From assembly GCA_913060665.1 (NCBI GenBank), contig CAJXUY010000019.1, positions 1-64,000 of the forward strand: a DNA stretch of 64,000 nucleotides. The letters run 5' to 3'. This DNA comes from an uncultured Oleiphilaceae bacterium (GTDB lineage: Bacteria; Pseudomonadota; Gammaproteobacteria; Pseudomonadales; Oleiphilaceae). The notes beneath the pieces were generated by a model, which made no database searches, was not told the DNA's origin, and worked only from the letters and a program-made list of their open reading frames with translations. Positions 27,872 to 35,810 of this stretch are shown piece after piece (position 1 is the stretch's first letter; every line of letters begins with the position of its first letter). Both the position numbers and the translations under genes were made by a program.

Positions 27872-28219
27872 ATGAGTGATAAAATTGAGCATATTGATTT
27901 ATCAGCATTAGCTGAGCTTAAAGAGGTTATGGAAGAGGAGTTTGATACCCTGTTGGAGACTTTTTTAGATGATTCGGCTGAACGGGTTGTTCAGATCAGG
28001 GAGGCGGCAAAGGAGGGTGATTCAGAAGCGCTTTCTCGTGCAGCTCATAGCTTTAAAGGGAGCTGTACCAACATCGGGGTGCCCGTTCTCGCTGAACTAT
28101 GTAAGGATGCAGAGCAGAAAGGCAGAAAAGGAGAGCTTGAAGGTATTGATGACCTAGTTGCGTCCATTGATCAGGCGTTTTATGAGGTTACTAAACTGCT
28201 AAAAGAACAATTGTCCTAG
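27872..28219 (+). CDS. hptB: HptB histidine phosphotransfer protein
   Basis: This is a stand-alone HPt domain of 115 residues with the phospho-histidine H59 in RAAHSFKGSCTNIG. In Pseudomonas, HptB takes phosphate from hybrid sensor kinases (RetS-linked, PA1611, SagS and others) and passes it to HsbR. The hybrid kinases are not in this window. The gene follows hsbR by 93 bases and precedes the fliK promoter. Confidence 0.88.
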   Translation: MSDKIEHIDLSALAELKEVMEEEFDTLLETFLDDSAERVVQIREAAKEGDSEALSRAAHSFKGSCTNIGVPVLAELCKDAEQKGRKGELEGIDDLVASIDQAFYEVTKLLKEQLS

Positions 28220-28253
28220 CCCTTACTTTTCAAATCCCCCCTTCTTCGCAATG

Positions 28254-28271
28254 CTGGTCTGCATTTTGCTA
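28254..28271 (+). promoter_or_regulatory. Sigma-54 promoter of fliK
   Basis: CTGGTCT-GCATT-TTGCTA has GG at 28256-28257 and GC at 28268-28269, ten bases apart, with a perfect TTGC -12 half. The predicted start is near 28281, leaving a leader of about 160 bases before fliK. Confidence 0.75.
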
Positions 28272-28443
28272 GTTACTATTATAAGAATATGCATGTAGCA
28301 CTATTAATGGTTAAACATGCAGAGTGATTAGCAACGATTAACCACTAATTTTCATGCTAGTGTTTTTCATACTGACGTTCTTCATAGCGTTGGTTTGGGG
28401 CTAAATTGAATATGTTGAGCAATTGTTTATTACAGAGCAGCTT

Positions 28444-29679
28444 ATGAACCCATTACCGGTATCTCTTGATTTAACAAGCAATTCAACCAGTAAATCTTCG
28501 GCAAAGACGTCGGCTAGTGATGTTGGTGCTGATAAATTCAAAAATGAATTGAATAAACAAGAAAATAATTCTAAGGACAAAGAGTTGTCCAGTAAGAATT
28601 CAAGCGATAAAGCGATTCAACAAAATGATACGTCTAACAGTGCAGAGGCGGCAACGGTTACCTCTGAAGGTTCTGTAAGCGGCGAGGAATTGCCTGCACA
28701 AGTTGCAGCAAATGAAGAAGAAGTTAATGTACAGGGTGTTGATGCCGAAGATGTTAATCGTCTGGAAGATTTGTCAGACCCGTTAAGTTTTGCTGAACTT
28801 GGCATATCTATAGACAAAACGATTGCTTCTGGAGCTCAAAACTCATTAGAGGCGATCGATAGAGTAGTAGGGCTAACCCCTTCTGGTGAAGCTCTGGGTG
28901 AGACTATGGCGCTTGAGGACGAGGCCGGTATATTACGTTCGCTGGGTGTATTGGCTGAGGAGGGTACTTCTCAATTAGCATATAGTTCGCCAGGTACGCT
29001 TGCCGGGTCGTTAAATACTATAGCGGCCAATAGCGTAAATGCCGTTAGCGAAGATGCTCTACTGGGCCAGCCCCTCGAAAAACTAATGACGTTAGAGCAA
29101 ATGAAATTGTCATTAGAGAAAGGGGTAGAAACACTCGCTGAATTAGAAGTAGATGTTGATACGGATAGTGAAGGAACGATCAGAGAAGTATTTAGGTTTA
29201 ACGATGTTCAGCTAAAAGAAAGTCAGTCTAGCTTAAAAACCTATACCACATCAGTTGAGCTACCCGTCTCGCCAGGCGCATGGGCAGACAAGGTGAACGA
29301 TAAGATAGTCTGGTTAGCTAATCAGAAGATACAGTTTGCCGAGATTCACCTAAACCCTCAAGATCTCGGCCCGATGGAAGTTAAGATCAATGTTCAAAAT
29401 GATCAGGCAACCGTAACCTTTAATAGTCAGCATCAGGGGGTTCGCGAGTTACTGGAACTGAATGTCAACAGGCTTCGCGAGATGATGAGTGAAAATGGTG
29501 TCGATTTGGCGCATGTTGATGTGTCGGATCAATCATCACAGCATCAGCCCGACGATGAGCATGATGGTGATGTTGCAGGTCAATCAGGTGAAGGGGATGA
29601 CGAACTCTCAGGTCTGGACGACGCACGAAATATTACAGACTCGATTACTTTAAATAACTTAGTTGATTATTATGCTTAG
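28444..29679 (+). CDS. fliK: FliK, hook-length control protein
   Basis: FliK measures the hook and switches FlhB export specificity. The N-terminal 270 residues are Ser/Glu/Asp-rich and low in complexity, as expected of the ruler part. The C-terminal Flg_hook domain contains IHLNPQDLGPMEVKINV, then VRELLELNVNRLREMM, then an acidic tail. I take ATG 28444 (411 residues) over the in-frame TTG at 28423. A second FliK-like protein is encoded at 52006-53541. Confidence 0.9.
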   Translation: MNPLPVSLDLTSNSTSKSSAKTSASDVGADKFKNELNKQENNSKDKELSSKNSSDKAIQQNDTSNSAEAATVTSEGSVSGEELPAQVAANEEEVNVQGVDAEDVNRLEDLSDPLSFAELGISIDKTIASGAQNSLEAIDRVVGLTPSGEALGETMALEDEAGILRSLGVLAEEGTSQLAYSSPGTLAGSLNTIAANSVNAVSEDALLGQPLEKLMTLEQMKLSLEKGVETLAELEVDVDTDSEGTIREVFRFNDVQLKESQSSLKTYTTSVELPVSPGAWADKVNDKIVWLANQKIQFAEIHLNPQDLGPMEVKINVQNDQATVTFNSQHQGVRELLELNVNRLREMMSENGVDLAHVDVSDQSSQHQPDDEHDGDVAGQSGEGDDELSGLDDARNITDSITLNNLVDYYA

Positions 29680-30020
29680 CTTCACTAGCTGTTGTTTATC
29701 TTGTTATATATTATTCAAATAGACTTCAGTCATTCGCTTGCCGCTTAACGAGCTGCATGGCGGGTGACTGTTACCCTCATCGTACTCAGAAAGCCCATCA
29801 CCTTTATAAAAAATGCGCTGTTATCATGAGTGTTTTTGCGGTATCCACGTGATAAAACTAGGCTTCTTCTTGGTAATCAGATTTATCTCCTAGCTTAATA
29901 GGCTACAATGAATATTAGAAATAGGTTATAACTGATTGAATAGCTGAAATTTATTGGCACAAGGATTGCTCTTATTCTAAGCATGAGAGGTGTCAGTGGT
30001 ATTAATGACGAGAATTTGAC
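29680..30020 (+). other. Intergenic region fliK-fliL
   Basis: About 340 bases without a gene. It holds the sigma-54 promoter at 29954-29971. I see no clear terminator behind fliK. Confidence 0.6.
29954..29971 (+). promoter_or_regulatory. Sigma-54 promoter of fliLMNOPQR-flhB
   Basis: TTGGCAC-AAGGA-TTGCTC matches the RpoN consensus at every key base, with GG at 29956-29957 and GC at 29968-29969. The predicted start is near 29981, 40 bases before fliL. It is the best of the sigma-54 elements in the window. Confidence 0.88.
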
Positions 30021-30536
30021 ATGGCAGCAGACGACAAGAAAGACGAAAACCAAGAAGAGCAGGGTGGTAAGTCTAGTAAGAAGTTAATCATTATCATCGC
30101 GATAGTGGTGATACTTTCAATTGGCCTCTCCATTGGTGCTACACTTTTCTTTCTGAGCGGTGATGATTCCGGCTCAGGTGATGCGGATGAGCAGGTACCC
30201 GTCGAAGAGGTTAAAATGCCTGCCGTTTATCTAGATATTAAGCCTCCTTTTGTTGTCACCTATGATGTCGCAGGAAGGCAGCGCTATATGCAGGTGTTTG
30301 TTTCAGCGCAAAGCCGCGCACAGACGTCCTTGGATGCAATGGAATTGCATATGCCTCTGATTCGAAACAAGCTTATCATGCTGTTTAGTAGTCAGGACTT
30401 TGAAGGGTTACAAACTGGCGAGGGCAAAGCCGCATTGAGGGCTGAGTCGCTGACTCTGATTAATGAAATACTTGAGAAAGAAGCGAGTGGTTCGTCGATT
30501 GAACAAGTGTTATTTACCAACTTTGTCATGCAATAG
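30021..30536 (+). CDS. fliL: FliL, stator-associated basal body protein
   Basis: FliL is a single-pass inner-membrane protein that surrounds stator units and supports torque. A charged cytoplasmic N-terminus (about 1-20) is followed by a membrane helix (about 22-45), an acidic spacer and a periplasmic SPFH-like domain ending in VLFTNFVMQ, the typical FliL C-terminus. At 171 residues it is of normal length. It is the first gene of the export-gate operon. Confidence 0.94.
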   Translation: MAADDKKDENQEEQGGKSSKKLIIIIAIVVILSIGLSIGATLFFLSGDDSGSGDADEQVPVEEVKMPAVYLDIKPPFVVTYDVAGRQRYMQVFVSAQSRAQTSLDAMELHMPLIRNKLIMLFSSQDFEGLQTGEGKAALRAESLTLINEILEKEASGSSIEQVLFTNFVMQ

Positions 30537-30547
30537 CGGGAAAGCAC

Positions 30548-31552
30548 GTGCAAGATTTACTATCACAAGACGAAATTGATGCGCTCTTACATGGTGTCGA
30601 TGATGGTGACATTGATACCGATGATGATCTTGATGCAGAAGGGGTCAGAAGTTATGACCTTGCCAGTCAAGACCGGATCGTCCGTGGGCGAATGCCGACG
30701 CTTGAGATGATCAATGAACGATTTTCCAGATACACCCGTATCAGCTTGTTTAACCTATTACGCCGAAATGCAGATGTCGCAACGGGCGGTATTCAGATCC
30801 TAAAATTTGGCGAATACATCCATACGCTCTATGTTCCCACTAGTTTGAACCTCGTTAAAATTAGACCGCTACGAGGCACGTCGTTGTTTATTTTTGATGC
30901 GAAACTTGTTTTTAAGCTTGTTGATAATTTTTTTGGTGGTGATGGACGGCATGCAAAAATCGAAGGTCGTGAGTTTACCCCAACCGAAATTCGTGTTGTT
31001 CAGATGGTGTTGGAGCAAGTTTTTATCGATATGAAAGAAGCTTGGAATGCGGTCATGAAAGTTGACTTTGAGTACGTCAACTCAGAAGTAAATCCTTCTA
31101 TGGCCAATATTGTAAGTCCGAGTGAAGTCGTGGTGGTTAGTACTTTTCATATTGAATTGGATGGTGGTGGTGGTGACTTACATGTTGCCGTTCCTTATTC
31201 GATGATAGAACCTATTCGAGAGGTTCTGGATGCTGGTGTGCAAAGTGATATTGATGATGTTGATGAACGCTGGGTTAAAGCACTTCAGCAGGATATTCTT
31301 GACGCTGAAGTGCCTATTAATGCCACTTTGGTTGAAAAACAGGTCTCTTTGAGGGACATATCCAGCTTACAGGCAGGGGATGTTATTCCTGTTGATATTC
31401 CTGAAGTGGTCACGATGACTGCAAACAAAATTCCAATGTTTAAAGCTAAAGTAGGGCAATTAGGTTCTAGTTTAGCGCTTAAAGTTGAAAATAGAATTGG
31501 CCGCCAGGAATCTTTCTTGAGTAAAGCCGGGAGTGAAACAAGCGATGAGTGA
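30548..31552 (+). CDS. fliM: FliM, rotor switch protein binding CheY-P
   Basis: FliM forms the bulk of the C ring. The N-terminal CheY-P-binding peptide LLSQDEIDALLHG is intact, the CheC-like middle domain follows, and the C-terminal SpoA domain binds FliN. The 334-residue protein starts at GTG 30548. It overlaps fliN by 8 bases. Confidence 0.97.
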   Translation: MQDLLSQDEIDALLHGVDDGDIDTDDDLDAEGVRSYDLASQDRIVRGRMPTLEMINERFSRYTRISLFNLLRRNADVATGGIQILKFGEYIHTLYVPTSLNLVKIRPLRGTSLFIFDAKLVFKLVDNFFGGDGRHAKIEGREFTPTEIRVVQMVLEQVFIDMKEAWNAVMKVDFEYVNSEVNPSMANIVSPSEVVVVSTFHIELDGGGGDLHVAVPYSMIEPIREVLDAGVQSDIDDVDERWVKALQQDILDAEVPINATLVEKQVSLRDISSLQAGDVIPVDIPEVVTMTANKIPMFKAKVGQLGSSLALKVENRIGRQESFLSKAGSETSDE

Positions 31553-32048
31553 AAATGAAGTACCTGAGGATAGCGAAGGCACTAGTGACGATCAAAAATT
31601 AGCCGATGAGTGGGGCGCCGCTATGGCTGAGTCGGGTGATGATGAAAATAGTGTTGACGATGAGTGGGCTGCCGCTATGGCTGAAGCCGAAGCTACCGGA
31701 GACGGTGATGAAGCTGATTTGGATGTTCAAGCGGCTCCACTGGAAGCCTTTGAAAGTACACCTGTGCAGGCGGGGGATTCAGGCGTAAACCCTGACCTTG
31801 ATGTAATTCTAGATATTCCGGTGATGATCTCAATGGAGGTCGGAAGCACACAAATCCCGATTCGAAACTTGTTGCAGCTTAATCAGGGGTCAGTGGTAGA
31901 GCTTGACCGTTTGGCTGGAGAGCCTTTGGATGTGTTGGTTAATGGTACGTTGATTGCTCATGGCGAAGTAGTTATGGTGAATGAAAAATTTGGTATTCGT
32001 TTAACGGATGTCGTGAGCCCTTCTGAGCGTATTAAACGATTGAAATAA
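31545..32048 (+). CDS. fliN: FliN, C-ring protein
   Basis: FliN completes the C ring with FliM and docks FliH. The SpoA domain is at about residues 85-167 (IPIRNLLQLNQGSVVELDRLAGEPL). The acidic N-terminal extension holds two near-copies of DEWxAAMAE (residues about 14-36), a motif usually seen once. ATG 31545 overlaps the fliM stop; GGGAG upstream supports it over GTG 31533. Confidence 0.95.
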   Translation: MSENEVPEDSEGTSDDQKLADEWGAAMAESGDDENSVDDEWAAAMAEAEATGDGDEADLDVQAAPLEAFESTPVQAGDSGVNPDLDVILDIPVMISMEVGSTQIPIRNLLQLNQGSVVELDRLAGEPLDVLVNGTLIAHGEVVMVNEKFGIRLTDVVSPSERIKRLK

Positions 32049-32053
32049 CCTGT

Positions 32054-32668
32054 ATGAACTATCGTATTAAAAGCAAGAGCCGATTGGGTGCACGCAATGA
32101 CCTATCCGTGTTGGCGCGTATAACCGTTGTGGTTATTCTATTCTGCATCGGGAATTCGGCATTAGCTGAAGACCCGATGGCTGCACCCGTTGATGAAAGT
32201 ACGTCGGTTGGTAAAAGCGCATCGGTTGAGAAACAAATAGCAGATAGCCAAACCGAGTCAGAATTTAACGTGAAAAACACGGTGGCTGACAACAAAAGAC
32301 TGCTAGTCACCGCAGGCGGCACTAACTTAGCTTCCGCACCGGGGGTTAACTCTGCTGATTGGTTGAAAGCTATATTAGGGTTAATCGCGGTAGTGGCTCT
32401 CATCTTTGCCATTGCCTGGTTCGTTAAACGGTTTACTGGGTTGGCTGTTTCGAATCAGCAGCAGATGCGAATTATATCTGCTATCCCAGTAGGTGCCAAA
32501 GAGCGTATCGCACTGATTGAGGTGGCTGATAAACAGCTTTTAGTGGGAATAACCCAGCACAATATTAATTTACTACATTCATTCGAAGAATCGGTCGTTA
32601 ATAAAAATGATAAAACAGCTGTTGATTTCTCCAGTCGTCTGCAGGCTATACTTAGTAAAGGCACGTAA
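32054..32668 (+). CDS. fliO: FliO, export-gate assembly protein
   Basis: FliO is a small membrane protein that helps FliP assemble. Here it has 204 residues, with a first hydrophobic segment near 20-38 that looks like a signal sequence (cut after GNSALA), a polar region, a membrane helix at about 95-117 ([20 protein letters not shown]) and the cytoplasmic FliO domain ([20 protein letters not shown]). It lies between fliN and fliP as usual. Confidence 0.9.
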   Translation: MNYRIKSKSRLGARNDLSVLARITVVVILFCIGNSALAEDPMAAPVDESTSVGKSASVEKQIADSQTESEFNVKNTVADNKRLLVTAGGTNLASAPGVNSADWLKAILGLIAVVALIFAIAWFVKRFTGLAVSNQQQMRIISAIPVGAKERIALIEVADKQLLVGITQHNINLLHSFEESVVNKNDKTAVDFSSRLQAILSKGT

Positions 32669-32678
32669 GATTAGGTCT

Positions 32679-33428
32679 TTGGTCAAAAAGGTTAGCGGCG
32701 CGTTTTTCTTCGCCTTATTGGCTGGCTTTTCTTTCTCGGTTGTGGCTGAGCCAGCGGGGGTCCCTGCACTCACGTTAGTGACCGATGAGAGTGGTGGTCA
32801 GCAATATACGGTTACCATTCAGATACTCGCGTTAATGACCGCTTTAACGTTCTTGCCTGCCGCACTAATGATGATGACATCATTTACGCGAATTATTATT
32901 TCGTTCTCGATTTTACGTCAAGCAATGGGCCTTCAGCAGACACCATCAAATCAGATACTGATCGGTTTATCGTTGTTTTTGACTATATTTATTATGACAC
33001 CCGTTCTAGAAGAGGCTAATCGAACCGCTATTCAGCCGTATCTAGATGAGACTCTTGCACCAACAGAGGCATTGGAAAAGGCGAGCATTCCCTTTAGAAA
33101 TTTTATGTTGGCTCAAACCCGTGAAGATGACTTAAATCTATTTGTTCGAATTTCGGGGAAAGAGTATCAGACACTTGAGGATGTTTCGTTTTGGGTATTG
33201 ATGCCAGCGTTTGTGACTAGTGAGCTAAAGACAGCATTTCAGATAGGGTTTATTTTGTTTATACCGTTCTTGATTATCGATATGGTTGTGGCGAGTGTGT
33301 TGATGGCAATGGGGATGATGATGTTATCGCCCATGATCATTTCGTTGCCATTCAAAATTATGTTATTCGTACTGGTTGATGGTTGGGCGTTGATTATTGG
33401 TACATTGGCCGCCAGTTTTGGGATTTAG
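32679..33428 (+). CDS. fliP: FliP, export-gate channel subunit
   Basis: Five FliP subunits form the core of the type III export channel. A cleavable signal sequence (cut near FSVVAEPA) is followed by about four membrane helices. The family patterns [20 protein letters not shown] and [13 protein letters not shown] are both present. The start is uncertain. The frame is open from ATG 32607, but that overlaps fliO by 62 bases and puts a polar stretch before the signal peptide. TTG 32679, with TTAGG just upstream, gives a normal 249-residue protein. Confidence 0.9.
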   Translation: MVKKVSGAFFFALLAGFSFSVVAEPAGVPALTLVTDESGGQQYTVTIQILALMTALTFLPAALMMMTSFTRIIISFSILRQAMGLQQTPSNQILIGLSLFLTIFIMTPVLEEANRTAIQPYLDETLAPTEALEKASIPFRNFMLAQTREDDLNLFVRISGKEYQTLEDVSFWVLMPAFVTSELKTAFQIGFILFIPFLIIDMVVASVLMAMGMMMLSPMIISLPFKIMLFVLVDGWALIIGTLAASFGI

Positions 33429-33455
33429 GGCGCGCGGTTATTAAGAGGTAATAAC

Positions 33456-33725
33456 ATGACACCAGAAGTAGCGGTAGAGATTGTTCGAGAGGCGCTGTAT
33501 CTAATATTGTTGATGGTGACCGTCATTATTACTCCAAGCTTGATTGTCGGCTTGATGGTCAGTGTATTTCAGGCGGCTACTCAAATAAACGAACAAACTT
33601 TAAGTTTTTTACCTCGTTTATTGGTCACATTGACGGTTGTTATTGTTATGGGGCCTTGGATGGTTCAGCGCTTGCTAGAATACTTTGAGCGATTGGTAAC
33701 CAATATTCCCATGCTAATTGGTTAG
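33456..33725 (+). CDS. fliQ: FliQ, export-gate subunit
   Basis: FliQ is an 89-residue two-helix membrane protein that wraps the FliP-FliR channel. The conserved loop IVGLMVSVFQAATQINEQTLSF, shown here only by its ends and the core FQAATQINEQTL, lies between the two hydrophobic helices. A strong AAGAGGT precedes the ATG. Confidence 0.96.
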   Translation: MTPEVAVEIVREALYLILLMVTVIITPSLIVGLMVSVFQAATQINEQTLSFLPRLLVTLTVVIVMGPWMVQRLLEYFERLVTNIPMLIG

Positions 33726-33736
33726 GCAGGTGTTAA

Positions 33737-34525
33737 GTGCAATTCACTGAACAAATGATCTATAACTGGATAGCAGGGCATCTGTGGCCGTTATTTAGAA
33801 TTGCTAGTTTTTTCATGATTATACCGATTATTGGTACTCAGTTGGTGCCAGCTAGGATAAGGTTGGGATTAGCGTTGATGACAACTATTCTGGTTGCGCC
33901 GCTTATAGATGTTATTCCGGTTATTGATCCATTGTCACTATCATCAATAGGGGTATTAGTTCAGCAACTATTTATTGGCAGTACGATGGGATTTATGTTC
34001 GTACTGTTTACTCAGCTTTTTGTCGTAGCAGGTCAAATAGTTGCTATGCAAATGGGGCTTGGGTTTGCATCCATGGTTGACCCTACCAACGGCGTCTCGG
34101 TGCCTGTACTTTCTCAGATATTTCTAATTTGCGTGACGCTTCTATTTTTGGCTACCAATGGCCATTTAGTCATGATTGAAGTGTTTTTGGAGAGTTTTAG
34201 AGTCTGGCCTATTTCTGGGGCCTTATTTACAGCGAACGGCTTTACACCTGAGATTTTGTGGCAGATGATTCATCGCATATCCTGGATGTTTGCATCAGCT
34301 CTATTGGTTGCTTTACCTGTTATTACGTCAGTATTGGTCGTCAATATATCATTTGGCATAATGTCTAGAGCGTCCCCTCAAATGAACGTTTTTGCACTAG
34401 GTTTTCCAATCTCTCAGCTGTTTGGAATGTTGATTATCTGGATTGGTTTTGTGGGCTTTATGCCTCAGTTTCACCGCTTTAGTGGTGATGTCTTTGAATT
34501 TCTAAGAAAGATTTTAGGGGTTTAG
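33737..34525 (+). CDS. fliR: FliR, export-gate subunit
   Basis: One FliR subunit completes the export channel. The 262-residue protein is strongly hydrophobic, with about six membrane helices. Patterns include MQMGLGFASMVDPTNG and MSRASPQMNVFALGFPI, both typical of FliR. It starts at GTG 33737. One base separates its stop from the flhB start. Confidence 0.96.
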   Translation: MQFTEQMIYNWIAGHLWPLFRIASFFMIIPIIGTQLVPARIRLGLALMTTILVAPLIDVIPVIDPLSLSSIGVLVQQLFIGSTMGFMFVLFTQLFVVAGQIVAMQMGLGFASMVDPTNGVSVPVLSQIFLICVTLLFLATNGHLVMIEVFLESFRVWPISGALFTANGFTPEILWQMIHRISWMFASALLVALPVITSVLVVNISFGIMSRASPQMNVFALGFPISQLFGMLIIWIGFVGFMPQFHRFSGDVFEFLRKILGV

Positions 34526-34526
34526 T

Positions 34527-35660
34527 GTGGCTGAAGGTCAAGACAGTAGTGCTGACAAAAGTGAGGAACCCACCGCCAAGAGGTTGGAAAAATCACGCGA
34601 CGAAGGGCAAATTCCTCGGTCCAAAGAGCTTAATACTATGGCGATACTTATCGGGGGCGCCGCCGGTCTTTTAATGTTCGGTGACCACTTAGGGTTGGCA
34701 TTAAAGAGTGTTATGCAGCATAGTTTTTCGTTCCCCAGAGAGGTGCTGTTTGATATTCATCAAATGGGGTTATTTTTAGGGCACAGTTTTGTGGAAGTCG
34801 CATGGGCCATTGCACCTTTCTTGGGGGTTTTGTTAGTGGCTTCTATTGTGGGGCCTGTTAGTCTAGGGGGGTGGTTGTTCTCTACCAAAGCACTTGCGCC
34901 GAAGTTTAGTCGACTTAATCCAGTTGAGGGGGTTAAGCGAATGTTTGCGCTAAAGTCTCTTGTAGAGTTGTTTAAAGGTATTGCTAAAGTCACTGTCGTT
35001 GTTACGGTTGCGCTGTTGATGCTTGATGCTCATACAGCAGAGTTATTAGCAGTCGGGGCTGAACCTGTTATTCCGGCAATGGGGCATGCGGTTGATATCT
35101 TGGCATGGATTGTATTTTGGTTGGCTTGTTCGATGGTTGTAATCGCTATCGTCGATGTACCTTTTCAAATATACGATCATAAGAAAAAATTGAAAATGAC
35201 CAAACAAGAAGTTAAGGACGAATATAAAGATACAGAAGGTAAGCCTGAAGTTAAGCAGAAAATCCGTCAGTTACAGATGGAGATGGCTCAGCGCCGAATG
35301 ATGCAAGATGTTCCGCAGGCTGATGTGGTGATTACTAACCCAACTCATTTCTCGGTCGCGTTGAAATACGATGGTGATACGATGGTCGCGCCAGTGGTGC
35401 TCGCAAAAGGGGGAGATGAACTTGCTCTAAAAATTCGAGAGATTGCCAATGAGCATAAGGTTGAGATTGTACAGGCACCGCCTTTAGCTCGTTCCATTTA
35501 CTATAATTCAGAAGTGGGTGATGAAATCCCTAGTGGGCTCTATGTGGCAATAGCGCAAATTTTGGCCTATATTTTTCAGTTACGCCGCTTTCGCGCGGGG
35601 GCTAACCCTAAACCTCAGATGCCTGACTTGCCTATTCCAAATGACTTGAAACACGATTAA
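34527..35660 (+). CDS. flhB: FlhB, export specificity switch protein
   Basis: FlhB is a four-helix membrane protein with a cytoplasmic domain that cleaves itself to change export from rod and hook to filament substrates. The cleavage motif NPTH is intact, with the cut predicted between N271 and P272 (VVITNPTHFSVALKYD). The N-terminus DKSEEPTAKRLEKSRDEGQ is the family signature. It is 377 residues, starts at GTG, and is the last gene of the fliL operon. A separate protein like its C-terminal fragment is encoded at 51649-51972. Confidence 0.97.
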   Translation: MAEGQDSSADKSEEPTAKRLEKSRDEGQIPRSKELNTMAILIGGAAGLLMFGDHLGLALKSVMQHSFSFPREVLFDIHQMGLFLGHSFVEVAWAIAPFLGVLLVASIVGPVSLGGWLFSTKALAPKFSRLNPVEGVKRMFALKSLVELFKGIAKVTVVVTVALLMLDAHTAELLAVGAEPVIPAMGHAVDILAWIVFWLACSMVVIAIVDVPFQIYDHKKKLKMTKQEVKDEYKDTEGKPEVKQKIRQLQMEMAQRRMMQDVPQADVVITNPTHFSVALKYDGDTMVAPVVLAKGGDELALKIREIANEHKVEIVQAPPLARSIYYNSEVGDEIPSGLYVAIAQILAYIFQLRRFRAGANPKPQMPDLPIPNDLKHD

Positions 35661-35707
35661 TCATCGTTTCTCCAAGCCACTCCTCATCACTGAGTCATAT
35701 CAATATA

Positions 35708-35719
35708 CGGTAAACCGTA
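35708..35719. repeat. 12-bp palindrome next to the flhA promoter
   Basis: ACGGTAAACCGT, arms ACGGT and ACCGT around AA, ends four bases before the -24 region of the flhA sigma-54 element. It could be a regulator site; no known operator is recognised. Confidence 0.4.
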
Positions 35720-35722
35720 AAG

Positions 35723-35741
35723 TAGGTACAGTTCCTGCTAG
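35723..35741 (+). promoter_or_regulatory. Candidate sigma-54 promoter of flhA
   Basis: TAGGTAC-AGTTC-CTGCTAG has GG at 35725-35726 and GC at 35737-35738, ten bases apart. The flanking bases fit less well than at fliL or fleS. The predicted start is near 35750, about 60 bases before the flhA start, and flhA is RpoN-dependent in Pseudomonas. Confidence 0.58.
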
Positions 35742-35810
35742 TTACATACTAATCCAATAAACTATGTCAAAAAAACGGCAGTTTGCGTTTATCTCTTGAC
35801 CGGAATAAGT

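Noticed and set aside
32607-32678. Long version of FliP starting at ATG 32607
   Set aside because: It overlaps fliO by 62 bases and places a polar stretch before the signal peptide.
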